Below, in pieces: positions 42,794 to 52,398 of a stretch of DNA of 64,000 bases. This DNA comes from Coremacera marginata. Taxonomy: Eukaryota; Arthropoda; Insecta; Diptera; Sciomyzidae. The position numbers and the translations under genes were made by a program. The notes beneath the pieces are model-generated. The model was not told the origin of the DNA. It saw only the letters and a list, made by a program, of their open reading frames with translations, and made no database searches. The stretch covers positions 100,830,903-100,894,902 of the forward strand of contig OU612045.1 in assembly GCA_914767935.1 (NCBI GenBank). Direction: 5' to 3'. Every line of letters starts with the position of its first letter. Positions within the stretch are counted from its first letter, which is position 1.

Positions 42794-45700
42794 TTAGGTG
42801 GCCGTGACAACCCGTGTCCGGATTTCGACCGACCTCATCAGCTCTCGCCAGGCGCCTCTGCTTTGCGCGCGCCTTCTCCAATCGGATACACCAAGTGCGG
42901 TTAGGGCTTCCTCAGCCTGGTCCATCCATCGGAGGCATGGTCTCCCTCGTCGTCGTTGACCAGCGACCCTCGCTTCGAGCACCTTTTTCGCTGGAGCTTC
43001 GTCGTCCATACGCCGAACTACGTCAATGTCTCCGTAGAGCTCATACAGCTCGTGGTTCATTCGGATGCGATAGTCATCGCCGACTCCAACAGGACCGAAG
43101 ATTTTGCGAAGAACTTTTCTCTCGAACACCCCCAGAGCGGCTGCGTCAGTTTGCGAAACTACCCATGCCTCAGCGCCATAAAGCAGCACAGGTAGAACGA
43201 GCGTCTTGTAGAGTGTTAGTTTTGTCGATCGAGAGAGGGCTGTGGAACTTAGTTGCTTACTGAGCCCGTAGTAGCACCTATTAGCAATTATTGTTCTTCG
43301 CTTTATCTCCAGGCTGATTTCGTTGTTAGTATTAATGGCGGTGCCAAGGTATACAAACTCCTTGACTACTTCAAAGTTATAGCTGCCGGATGAAACGTGG
43401 GAGTCTAAACGCTGAGCTCCCTTGTTTGTAGACAGCATATACTTTGTTTTACCCTCATTTATCGTCAAACCCACTTTAGCTGATTCCTTTTCGATAGCGG
43501 CGAAAGCAGCGGTAACATCTCTCTTGGTTCTGCCAACAATATCAATATCATCAGCGTAAGCAAGGAGCTGGACACCTTTATAGAAAATGGTGCCATTACG
43601 ATGCACACCGGCCTTTCGTACGATCCCCTCCATGATGATGTTGAAGAGATCGCAAGACAGTGGATCGCCTTGCCTGAAACCTCTTTCGGTATTGAAGGTT
43701 TCGGAGAGGTCATTTCCTACCTTGACGGAGCTGCGTGTGTTGCTCAACGTCATTCTGCAAAGTCTAATCAACTTTGCAGGTATACCGAACTCAGACATTG
43801 TTGCGTATAGGCAATCCCTTCTCGGGCTATCGAACGCAGCTTTAAAGTCGACAAAGAGATGGTGTGTGTCAATTTGATTTTCGTGGGTTTTCTCCAGGAT
43901 TTGTCGTAGCGTGAAAATCTGGTCTATGGTGGACTTACCAGGTCGAAAGCCACACTGATAAGGTCCAATCAGTGTTTTTGTAATTGGCTTTAATCTTTCA
44001 CACAGTACGCTTGAGAGAACCTTATATGCGATGGAAATAAGACTGATACCTCTATAACTTGCGCAGATTGTAGGGTCTCCTTTCTTAAGTATAGGGCACA
44101 GTACACTGAGGTTCCAATCGTCGGGCATGCTTTCTGCTAGCCATATTTTGCTGATGAGCTGATGCATGCGCCTTATCAATTCATCGCCGCCGGTTTTAAA
44201 CAATTCAGCTGACAGGCCGTCAGCACCCGCTGCTTTATTGTTTTTGAGTCGTTGGATAGCAACTCGAACCTCTTCATGGCTAGGTGGTGATACTTCCACT
44301 CCGTCATCGTCGATTGGTGGCACTGCACTGTGCTCTCGATGGGCGGCATTGGTGGAATCGTCGCCATTAAGTAAATTGGAGAAGTGCTGTCTCCACAATC
44401 TAAGCACACACTGTGTATCCGTATTCAGATCTCCATTTTCGTCTCTACAAGTGGATGCTCCGGGCTTGAAACCTTGGGTTAGACGCTTAACCTGTTGATA
44501 GAATTTTCGTGCATCCTTCTTGCCCTGGTATACCTCTAGTTCCTCACGCTCACGCTTTTCCTGCTCTCTTTTCTTGCGTCTGAAAAGGCGCCTCTCTTCC
44601 TTCCTCTTTTCGCGGTAGTTTTCTCGCACGGCTCGCGTTGCAGCTGACTGCAGCGTTTTTCTATAAGCGGCGTTTTTTACTGCAGTCGCAATGCGACACT
44701 CCTGATCATACCATTGGTTCCGAGGTTGCGGGCGCCGGAAACCAATGACTTCTTCAGCGGCAGCGCGCATGGAGTGGGATATATGCGCCCAAAGTCCGCC
44801 GGCGTCGTCGAGTCCAGAGGTTGGTTGGTTGAGCTTAACCGAGAGTTGAGCGGAGTAGGCTTCGGCAGTCCGTTGTAATTGCAGCTTAGCGACATCTAGC
44901 TTTCGTTGCATTCCTGTGCGTATGTTCTTGGCATTGCATAATCGCATGCGGATCTTGGCTGCAACAAGATAATGGTCGGAGTCAATGTTGACCCCCCGAA
45001 ATGTACGCACATCTAGAACACTAGAGGCATGCCTTCCGTCGATTACAACATGATCAATTTGGTTTCGCGTTTTTTGATCCGGGGACAGCCAGGTGGCCTT
45101 GTGGATGTCGAGGTGCTTAAATCTGGTGCTACTAACTACCATGTTTCGTGCCGCGGCGAAGTCGATCAGTCTTAGACCGTTGTTTGTGGAGGTCTCGTGA
45201 AGACTGAACTGACCGACAGTGGGGCCAAAGATGCCTTCCCTTCCGACTTTCGCATTAAAATCGCCGAGGACTATTTTCACGTCATGGACCGGAAGGTGGT
45301 CATATACGTCCTCAAGACTAGCGTAGAAAGCGTCTTTGACGGCTTCGTCCTTTTCCTCCGTCGGGGCGTGCGCGCAAATAAGGCTTATGTAGAAAAATTT
45401 TGCCTTGATGCGGATCGTGGCCAATCTTTCGTTGACAGGTGTGAAACGGGAAACAAGGTGGCGTAGTTTCCGGCTAACAACGAATCCACATCCGAATTCG
45501 CGCTTCTCCGCATGGCAGCTGTAGTAGATATCGCAGTGTGCTTGTTTAGAGCAGCCTTGCCCTTTCCATCGCATTTCCTGGATGGCGGTGATGTCAGATT
45601 GTATTGTTTTGAGGGCTTCCGCCAGTTGGATAATGGCACCTTCCCTATAAAGGGTCCGGACATTCCAGGTGCATATCCGTAAATCATTGTCCGTTTTTCG

Positions 45701-45796
45701 TTTGCGGTGGTCGTCAACGTAATTGGGGTTCTTATCCGAGGCTGGTTTAGTTTTCATTGGGCAGTAGTAATGTGGCGGGACCCAAACCCTGCGCAC
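42794..45796 (-). CDS. RTE ORF2 with 14-codon in-frame deletion (copy D)
   Basis: 1000 codons from the GTG at 45796 (first ATG at 45757). Endonuclease and RT motifs are as in copy C, including AYADDIDIV. It lacks the 14 residues ITVQRLRWLGHVHR (near 43010), a conserved C-terminal motif; the lost 42 bp lie between two ATACG words, so a microhomology deletion is likely. Catalytic residues are unaffected, but the deleted motif is kept in all other copies that reach this part, so activity is doubtful. Confidence 0.92.
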   Translation of the reverse strand: MRRVWVPPHYYCPMKTKPASDKNPNYVDDHRKRKTDNDLRICTWNVRTLYREGAIIQLAEALKTIQSDITAIQEMRWKGQGCSKQAHCDIYYSCHAEKREFGCGFVVSRKLRHLVSRFTPVNERLATIRIKAKFFYISLICAHAPTEEKDEAVKDAFYASLEDVYDHLPVHDVKIVLGDFNAKVGREGIFGPTVGQFSLHETSTNNGLRLIDFAAARNMVVSSTRFKHLDIHKATWLSPDQKTRNQIDHVVIDGRHASSVLDVRTFRGVNIDSDHYLVAAKIRMRLCNAKNIRTGMQRKLDVAKLQLQRTAEAYSAQLSVKLNQPTSGLDDAGGLWAHISHSMRAAAEEVIGFRRPQPRNQWYDQECRIATAVKNAAYRKTLQSAATRAVRENYREKRKEERRLFRRKKREQEKREREELEVYQGKKDARKFYQQVKRLTQGFKPGASTCRDENGDLNTDTQCVLRLWRQHFSNLLNGDDSTNAAHREHSAVPPIDDDGVEVSPPSHEEVRVAIQRLKNNKAAGADGLSAELFKTGGDELIRRMHQLISKIWLAESMPDDWNLSVLCPILKKGDPTICASYRGISLISIAYKVLSSVLCERLKPITKTLIGPYQCGFRPGKSTIDQIFTLRQILEKTHENQIDTHHLFVDFKAAFDSPRRDCLYATMSEFGIPAKLIRLCRMTLSNTRSSVKVGNDLSETFNTERGFRQGDPLSCDLFNIIMEGIVRKAGVHRNGTIFYKGVQLLAYADDIDIVGRTKRDVTAAFAAIEKESAKVGLTINEGKTKYMLSTNKGAQRLDSHVSSGSYNFEVVKEFVYLGTAINTNNEISLEIKRRTIIANRCYYGLSKQLSSTALSRSTKLTLYKTLVLPVLLYGAEAWVVSQTDAAALGVFERKVLRKIFGPVGVGDDYRIRMNHELYELYGDIDVVRRMDDEAPAKKVLEARVAGQRRRGRPCLRWMDQAEEALTALGVSDWRRRAQSRGAWRELMRSVEIRTRVVTAT

Positions 45797-45805
45797 ATTC
45801 CATGT

Positions 45806-45967
45806 TTAAGGTCTATGGATCGACCCGCCGCTCAAATTAGCCGTCAAACTGACGGATGCCAGTTTGCCGTTGCCCAGGGAACACCACTTGGAGGTTTGAG
45901 TCGACTTGAGACGATTTCGACATGGATAATGCTGGCCTCGCCAGGTTGAGGCGGTCAGACACGTTGC
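45806..45967 (-). CDS. short upstream ORF of RTE (candidate ORF1), copy D
   Basis: Same 54-codon frame as in copies B and C with a few substitutions, ending SGGSIHRP nine bases before ORF2. No domain recognised. Confidence 0.4.
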   Translation of the reverse strand, partial: ATCLTASTWRGQHYPCRNRLKSTQTSKWCSLGNGKLASVSLTANLSGGSIHRP

Positions 45968-46007
45968 CATGTGAAGGTTCGCCCCCTGTTCCCCACACAA
46001 TCTTACT

Positions 46008-46419
46008 ACAAATAATAATAACAATTTCGGAAATCGTTTAAACTACAATAATAATTCAGGATCTCGAAATGCAAAGGTCTAATATCAATTATCAAAACAA
46101 CAATAATAATAATTTTAGAAATCAAGGAAACTATAGTAACATTCCAAGATCCCAAAATAACAATATGAAATTTAATAATTATAATCAAAATAATAATGAG
46201 AATTGGAGAAATAACTCAAGTTACAACAATAACCCTAGGTTCCAGAACAACAATATTTATAATAATAACAGAGTTACTCCTATGGAGGTGGATAACTTTG
46301 CTCTCTCTAGTAAATTATTTACAGGATACCAGGAGGGTCCCAATCATCACCCCCAGAATGAAAATATGAAACTGGAAACTTCAGATAACCGACAAAATTT
46401 GTGCAAGAGGCCTCAATAG
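46008..46419 (+). pseudogene. plus-strand errantivirus gag, Asn-rich C-terminus
   Basis: Strongly Asn-rich (runs of 5-6 Asn, NNNIYNNNRVTPMEVD), a composition typical for the C-terminal part of 17.6/297-type Gag, where a P-M-E/D-V-D motif precedes protease. The encoding AAT/AAC repeats make this tract low-complexity. Confidence 0.78.
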
Positions 46420-46424
46420 GGAGA

Positions 46425-46830
46425 CGCAAAACATTGAAGTAACAATCCCAAACTTTACAACTATTCGACTTTTAATAGACACTGGTGCGACTTATTCACT
46501 TTTAAATCCATTAATAATTAAAGATAAAATAAACATTAAACCTATATGAATTAAGACAGTAAATGGCTTAACTTCTATTAATCAGAAAGTAATCACTGAA
46601 TTATTCTAGGAATTTGATAGGGAGAAACCCGTCGTTCCATATAATCTTCACTTTCATGATTATTTTGACGGACTTATAGGTAATGATATTGTTTCAGAGA
46701 ATTCTGCTATAATTAATTACAAGAATAAAATATTATATTGCCATGAAAAGGAAATACGAAATAAATTCATACCATTAACGGAAATAGTAAAATATAATAT
46801 AGAACCAAACTTGAGTCGTAAAAGTACAGA
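46425..46830 (+). pseudogene. plus-strand errantivirus protease
   Basis: Reads LLIDTGATYSLLNP near 46471-46505 (D-T-G active site), then a nonsense-interrupted middle, DGLIGNDIV near 46670 and a basic end. At least two stops (46547-46549 and about 46607). Confidence 0.8.
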
Positions 46831-46871
46831 TAAATAAAGAAAATGGTAATATTCTAATTGAAGATCAAGAT

Positions 46872-47806
46872 TTGAAGGAAAACTTAAAAGTACTAGGTGG
46901 AGTTTATCGAGCAGAAAATTTTACAACTCAAATAATTGTAGAAAATCAAAGTGATAAAAAAATTGAATACGAGTTTGGTCAATCTCTTGAGACTGAGGAG
47001 GTAGAAGTTAATTTGTTAAATTTTTCATCAAATCCCATTAATAATCTAATGCAACAAATTAGAACGGAACATTTGAATACAGAAGAATATAAATCTCTGT
47101 TTTATCAAGAAGGAGATAAATTGACTTTCACAAATGTGATTAAACATCAAATAAAAACAAAAGATGAAATTCCCGTGTATACTAAAAATTATAGATATCC
47201 ATACGTTCACAAGCAGGAACGTATATAACATAATAAGACCAAGTTATTCCCCTTGGAGTGCACCTTGGATTGTTCCCAAAAAGAACGACGCGAGTGGTAA
47301 AAAGAAATGGAGATTAATCATAGACTACAGAAAAATTAATGAAAGAACCATCGATGATCGTTACCCTATTCCTAATATCAATGACATTTTGGTAGACCAA
47401 TTTATTTAACTACACTTGACTTAACTTCTGGTTTCCATCAGATTGCAATTTACAAAATGATGTAGAGAAAACAGCATTTAGCGGTGGAAAATTGGCATTA
47501 TGAATTTTAAAGGATGCCATTTGGCCTTAAAAATGCACCCTGTACGTTTCAAAGGGTAATGGACAATGTCCTGAAAGACTTAATAGGAACAGTTTGTTTA
47601 GTATACATGGATATATTATTATCTTTGCAACGTCATTAGTTGAACACATACAAAATTTGAATAAGGTACTTGAAGCACTTAAAAACGCAAATCTCAAAAT
47701 ACAACTTGATAAGTCGGAATTTTTAAGGAAGGAGGTAGCATTTTTAGGATATATAGTTACGAATGAGAGAATAAATCCGAATCCAGATAAAATTAAAGTT
47801 AAATAA
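46872..47806 (+). pseudogene. plus-strand errantivirus reverse transcriptase
   Basis: Fragments: N-terminal region at 46872-47228; RT fingers at 47228-47409 (SPWSAPWIVPKKNDASG, LIIDYRKINERTIDDRYPI); palm at 47410-47600 (TLDLTSGFHQI, PFGLKNAPCTFQRVMD); then the active-site box near 47601-47620, where a 1-base loss destroys the second Asp of Y-M-D-D; thumb to 47806 (FLGYIVTNERINPNPDKI). Non-functional. Confidence 0.87.
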
Positions 47807-48610
47807 ATTTCCCAATTCCCAAAACAAGAACAGAAATAAAGCAATTTTTAAAATTATTAGGCTACTATCGTAAATTTATAGAAGACTGCTAGGTTTTGTA
47901 AACCACTTACGGAAAAATCAAAGAAGGATGCAAAAATAGACGTACATGACCGAGTTTACATAGATTGCTTTAACGATTGTAAGCAATTATTATGTTCAGA
48001 CCCAATCTTGGCATATCCTGACTTTTCGAAAAAATGTAATCTTACGACATGCCTCAAATTACGCTTTGGGTGCAATATTATCTCAAATTCAGGAGGGTAA
48101 AGAGCATCTCCTTTGATTTGCAAGTAGAACTTTAAATCAGCAGTAAATAAATTATTCTACAATTGAGAAGGAACTCCTTGCCATAGTATGGGCAACAAAA
48201 TATTTCATGCCTTACTTATTTGGCAGAACATTTAAGATTATTACGGATCATAAACCATTGAAGTGGCTTATGAATTTAAAAGGCCCAAACAGTAAATTAG
48301 TTAGATGGACATTGAGATTAGAGGAATACAATTATGAAATAGAGTGCAAACCTGGAAAGAAGAATAATAACGCAGACGCACTAAGTAGAATTTCAATAGA
48401 AATAAATTTAAATGAGGAAAATGGCGGTATGTCGGGTAATGAAAATAATGTGAGAAATGACAATATTAGTACAGCAGCGACAATTCATAGTGCAAGAGAG
48501 GATGGAATTGATTACATACCAATATCGGAATCACCCCTTAATTTATTCAAATATCAAATCATTATACAAAGGTATACAAAGGATTTCAAGTGGAGCTTTA
48601 CAAGTTAGGA
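47807..48610 (+). pseudogene. plus-strand errantivirus RNase H region
   Basis: Broken frames to 48180, then FGRTFKIITDHKPLKWLMN, RWTLRLEEYNYEIECKPGKK and NNADALSRI (48207-48400), the C-terminal RNase H blocks. Sequence after that (SESPLNLFKYQIII) is the linker to integrase. Confidence 0.85.
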
Positions 48611-49360
48611 ACAGAAGAATATTTAATAAACAACGTAGAATCATTAAAATTTGGGTACCGGACGAAGCACCCATAATTCAAATTCTGAAATCTCATTTAA
48701 ATCCGAATTCTGTAAACGCTCTTTTTGTAGAGGATCAGCAATTATTTTTGTTAATTCAGGATGTTTTTAAGAATAACTTTTTAAATGGCAGAACTTTCAA
48801 GGTATTTAGATACTTGAAAATACTGATAGACATTGAAGACGAACAAGAACAGGATAGGAAAATAGTTGAATATCATAAAGAAAGTAACCATAGAGGGATT
48901 AGAGAAGCATATGAACACTTAAAAAGGGAGTATTATTTTCCAAATATGAAGGATAAACTTACGAAATACATAAATAATTGTGAGATTTTCCAAGTTGAGA
49001 AATACGGTTGACATCCCCCAATACAAAATACAAAAATATAAAAATTTAAATCCCCCAATACAAAATATAAAAACATAAAAATATAAAAATTTAAATATAT
49101 CGGTACTTTTGGCAAACCATAATTTAGGCATAATTGTTCCTCAATAGTTCTTATTCAAACTCCCCTGTTGAAAGATTCCACTCTACGTTATTATAACATT
49201 TAAGAATAATAAGGAATAATGAAAATCTAAATCATACTTTCGCTTTATTAAAAGTAATTCATGCTTATAGCAATTCAATTCATTCATCCACAAATAAAAC
49301 TCCATTTGAACTATTCTTAAGAAGATTACCTGAACAGGATATAATAAATTCATGGGAAAA
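48457..49360 (+). pseudogene. plus-strand errantivirus integrase, core deleted
   Basis: N-terminal zinc region is present (EYHKESNHRGIREAYEHLK, YYFPNMKDKLTKYINNCEIF; second Cys pair damaged). At 49011 the frame stops and the catalytic core is replaced by a 43 bp A-rich direct duplication (49013-49101). The end of the core reappears at 49200-49350 (SNSIHSSTNKTPFEL in broken frame). No D,D,E residues remain. Confidence 0.78.
49013..49101. repeat. tandem duplication of an A-rich 40-50 bp unit
   Basis: TCCCCCAATACAAAATA(C/T)AAAAA is present twice, each followed by ATATAAAAATTTAAA. It sits exactly where the integrase core is missing. Confidence 0.8.
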
Positions 49361-49599
49361 ATAACGAGAGAAAAAAGAAAAATTAATAAATAAATTAAAT
49401 CAAAAAAGAGAAGAACCTGTAGAATATAATACAAATAACAAAATTTACTACAATACTAGGAAAATAAATAAAAAAGAATCAAGATTTAAAAGAATACATT
49501 TATATAATAATAGAAGATATCTATAAAAGCAATTAATAATAGAAAAATTCATAAATCTAAACTGAAACGTATACGGAAATATCAAAGTAATAATATTTA

Positions 49600-50475
49600 A
49601 TTTCAGGTTCTTAGTTGTCATGGTATTTGTATGCAGATATAGAAATTAACAAAATCGAAACTGAAAGAGGTTATACTATAATAGAAAGTGAACCTATAAA
49701 CATAATAAAAATTATTCAAAATTAATTCACATTATTAACACAACGGAATTTAGTGAAACAATTAGACATTTAGAAATCAGCATATCCAACAGTTTTAAAG
49801 ATAAAAATGGATGGGAAATGGTTAACTTGAATAAAAAATTAAACGAAATAGAGCATGCCTTACAAACAATTACAATACACACACAACATGAAAGACAGAA
49901 AAGAGCTTTGATAGACGTATGAGGTAGAATTATAAAGTGGATATTCGGAAACCTGGACGATGAAGTCAGAATTACTATCGACAAACACTTCAGATAGACA
50001 TTTACATAGACACAAATCAACGTAGTATTATATCTAATAAGAATAAACAAAATAGAATAAATGACGAATTTCAAACTTACTTGAGAAATATAAAATCAAT
50101 AATAGAAATTAAAAGGAGATGGTTTAACAAACCATATCACACACAGGATCTTGATTTTTATTTTCAACTTGCAGACAAAATTTAAAAAATACAGGATAAT
50201 ATTCTCATGTCAAGATATAGAATAATGACTAGACTTTTTTTAAGGAAAAAGTAAATTTCCACAACATTGCTCAACGCAAATTAGGGAAGGTATAATAATA
50301 TTTGTTATATCAATACCAAATTTTATGGAAAAGGAATATAGATCAAGAGTAATCGTTCCCATACCCAATAAAAAATTTTTGCAAGTAAATGTAAATATAA
50401 CGAAATTAATTATAATAGAAAATAAGACTTATACAATTGGAACAGAAAATAATATTTGCCTCTATTCTAGTTAGC
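49600..50475 (+). pseudogene. plus-strand errantivirus env remnant
   Basis: Highly decayed. The clearest landmark is near 49890-49975: a basic RQKR cleavage-type motif followed by a glycine/tryptophan-containing fusion region and a N-L-D block as found in gypsy-group envelopes. Several stops follow. It ends without a membrane anchor or 3' LTR at about 50475. Confidence 0.6.
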
Positions 50476-50770
50476 GGAGTGAGGGCACATAAGCCACTGC
50501 GACTCTAAACCATATCTAGTAGTCACTTAACAGCGCCCTACGTCACATGCGTAACTAAACACAGCCAAATACATTTTTTTGTCATATTATAAATGTCACT
50601 GTAAGCCGTCCTGTGTCGCATTCAAGTGACAAAATTAGGCGCCGTACTCTTTGAAATGAGATGGAGGCAGAAAAAGGGCAAATGAACAAAAATTGTAGTT
50701 TATTAATGGAAATTGTTTATAACTTATACTTTTTAGCTTAAAAATAACCACCAGGAGGCAATTTGAAGAG

Positions 50771-51145
50771 ATGCTCACATTCATGGCCAAAAACCAATTT
50801 ATAGCCCAGGGCTTAAAATTTGCAGGAAATTACTGCATTAATAAACGTTTTGGCCTTACTACTCCAGGAAATCCAAATTTTCCGAAAAACGCAAATTTGA
50901 TTTCGCTCAAAAAGGCTTGCAAATTTTATCGTAGACAACACTTGAAAGAATTTTTGAGAAGGCTGGGCCAAAGCAACGTTCAAGTCATTGCCCAGCACCT
51001 TTTTGATAACTTCCTTCAGCCAAAAAACGTAAGTCAGAAGCCTTTTTTATAATTGGAAGAAATTCGAAACTTCTCTTTGTAGGCTTTAATTTTCTTTCAA
51101 TTACCATATGTTCAAACAAACTTAAGGAAATCTTTAACATTTTGA
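50771..51145 (+). CDS. hypothetical two-exon gene, 106 codons
   Basis: Exon 1 is 50771-51028 (86 codons, start MLTFMAKNQF). It ends at a canonical donor AAC|GTAAGT. A matching acceptor CTCTTTGTAG lies at 51073-51082, giving a 54 bp intron, the usual size in flies. Exon 2 (51083-51145) continues in phase for 20 codons to a TGA. The predicted protein is basic (KKACKFYRRQHLKEFLRRLGQ) and not recognised. It may be a host gene fragment or a transposase exon. GTGAC-rich DNA lies on both sides (50510-50640, 51880-51970). Unproven. Confidence 0.35.
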
Positions 51146-51483
51146 ACTCACACTTCATCACGCAATTCTAACGGATTAGACCTTAATTTTATTCTTTTAA
51201 TCCTTAAGTTTTCACCATAATCTGCACTATCAGAGCTATCGGAGTCAGAAAACCAAAACGCAAAATGTCTACAGCATATTATAACAGCGTTGCATAATTA
51301 TTGAATACGGCAGTCACATACTGAGGTGCTCACAGTTTCAAAAATAACAAATGCTATAGATAAACTTTGTTAATATACGTTTAAACTGTGATTAGCCCAA
51401 TTAATCTAATTTTATTTGCGACTTTGTTTTCCTTTTTTTTTCACAGCTGTCATTTATTTAACATTCTAAGATGTGTTTAATAA

Positions 51484-51832
51484 AAAAAAATATGGCGGCC
51501 GTGGCGTAATGGGTGAGTGTGTGACTTACGCCAGAGAACACAGGTTCGAATTCTCCATTTGACACAGAAAATTTTTTCAATTGAATTAATTTTTCTGTTC
51601 GGTCGTCACCTCTCTGCAGACAATGGCAAACCTCAGAGAGTAAAAACAGCCATGAAAAGCTTCTTGAGAACATAAAGCCGTTCGGAGTCGGCGTAAAACA
51701 TGTAGGTCCAGTTCTCGATCATTTGTGTGCAAACATTCCACATCACACACAACACAATTGATCATAAGAAGCTCGGTCAAAGTCCTTTCAAGGGCTGAAA
51801 TGGCCATTTCGTTTTTTTTTTTTTTTTTTTTT
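51484..51832 (+). mobile_element. tRNA-derived SINE, copy 2
   Basis: Flanked by a 16 bp duplication AAGATGTGTTTAATAA (51468-51483 and 51834-51849). Head: TGGCGGCCGTGGCGTAATGG (A-box type) from 51493 and CAGGTTCGAATTCTCC (B-box type) at 51541-51556, spaced as in a tRNA gene. The ~270 bp body matches copy 1 and the element ends in about 23 T. The tRNA-like head indicates an internal pol III promoter. Confidence 0.93.
51541..51556 (+). promoter_or_regulatory. pol III B box of SINE copy 2
   Basis: GGTTCGAATTC matches the B-box consensus GGTTCGANTCC; together with TGGCGTAATGGGT (51501-51513) it forms the tRNA-like internal promoter. Confidence 0.75.
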
Positions 51833-52398
51833 TAAGATGTGTTTAATAAGATATTTAGTTTCATTCCAAATGTTCCGTCACCTCACGTCACGTGACAACA
51901 AAGATACCACTTTTCAAGTGACGTGACACCGACTGTGACAAAACTCACATAGGTGAGGTGACAACAAGAATCAGCATCATTGTAAACTTGAAAGAAACAA
52001 ATAAATGTATTACAAATATAGTAAATAATAGTTATAATAATTGTAAAAACAAGGAAATTCAGCAACAAATTAATAAAACAAATTGATATTGGAAATTTAT
52101 TGTTAGTTAATATAAACACAACACTTTATAACAATTGTAATAATATTACATATGCACTTAAAGGAAATTACTTTATAAGATTTAACGAACGGTTGTGAAG
52201 TAATTGTTGATGAATTTAAAGTTAAAAGAGTCGAACGTAAAGCTAATATGCTAATCCCGAATTTACGAGTTTTGACTGGAAACAACGGAAAATATAGATG
52301 ATTTTAATTTTAATAACATTGAAGAAATAAAGGAATTACTAGATGAGGATCAACCTTATTACCACTAGGTATATAGGTTATAAGGTACGTTTCATATA

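Larger units (their letters stand above)
42779..45992 (-). mobile_element. RTE-clade LINE copy D, near-intact
   Basis: Full-length 3.2 kb copy flanked by the 13-15 bp duplication CCACACAATCTTACT (42764-42778 and 45993-46007; the last bases overlap the CTTA tail, so the edge is ambiguous by a few bases). Same 5' end and tail as the others. Inserted in the gag of the plus-strand errantivirus. One in-frame deletion separates it from copy C. Confidence 0.96.
25343..50475 (+). mobile_element. plus-strand errantivirus-like (17.6/297-type Gypsy) element, oldest layer
   Basis: An old, decayed insect endogenous retrovirus-like element. Visible parts in order: the end of its 5' LTR (to about 25431), a tRNA-Ser type primer-binding site, gag (25889-26185, 42412-42763, 46008-46419), protease, RT, RNase H, partial integrase and env remnants to about 50475. 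It was interrupted by a piggyBac element (26190-42407) and RTE copy D (42779-45992); the Ty3/Gypsy element lies in or against its 5' LTR. No 3' LTR is recognisable. Many stops and frameshifts; non-functional. Confidence 0.85.

Noticed and set aside
51484..51560. Functional tRNA gene
   Set aside because: The tRNA-like head has A and B boxes but the cloverleaf stems are not kept, and it belongs to a SINE with flanking duplications.
51880..51970. Cluster of GTGAC/CACGTGAC words as a regulatory element
   Set aside because: Suggestive but no promoter or gene can be tied to it; may be repeat-derived.
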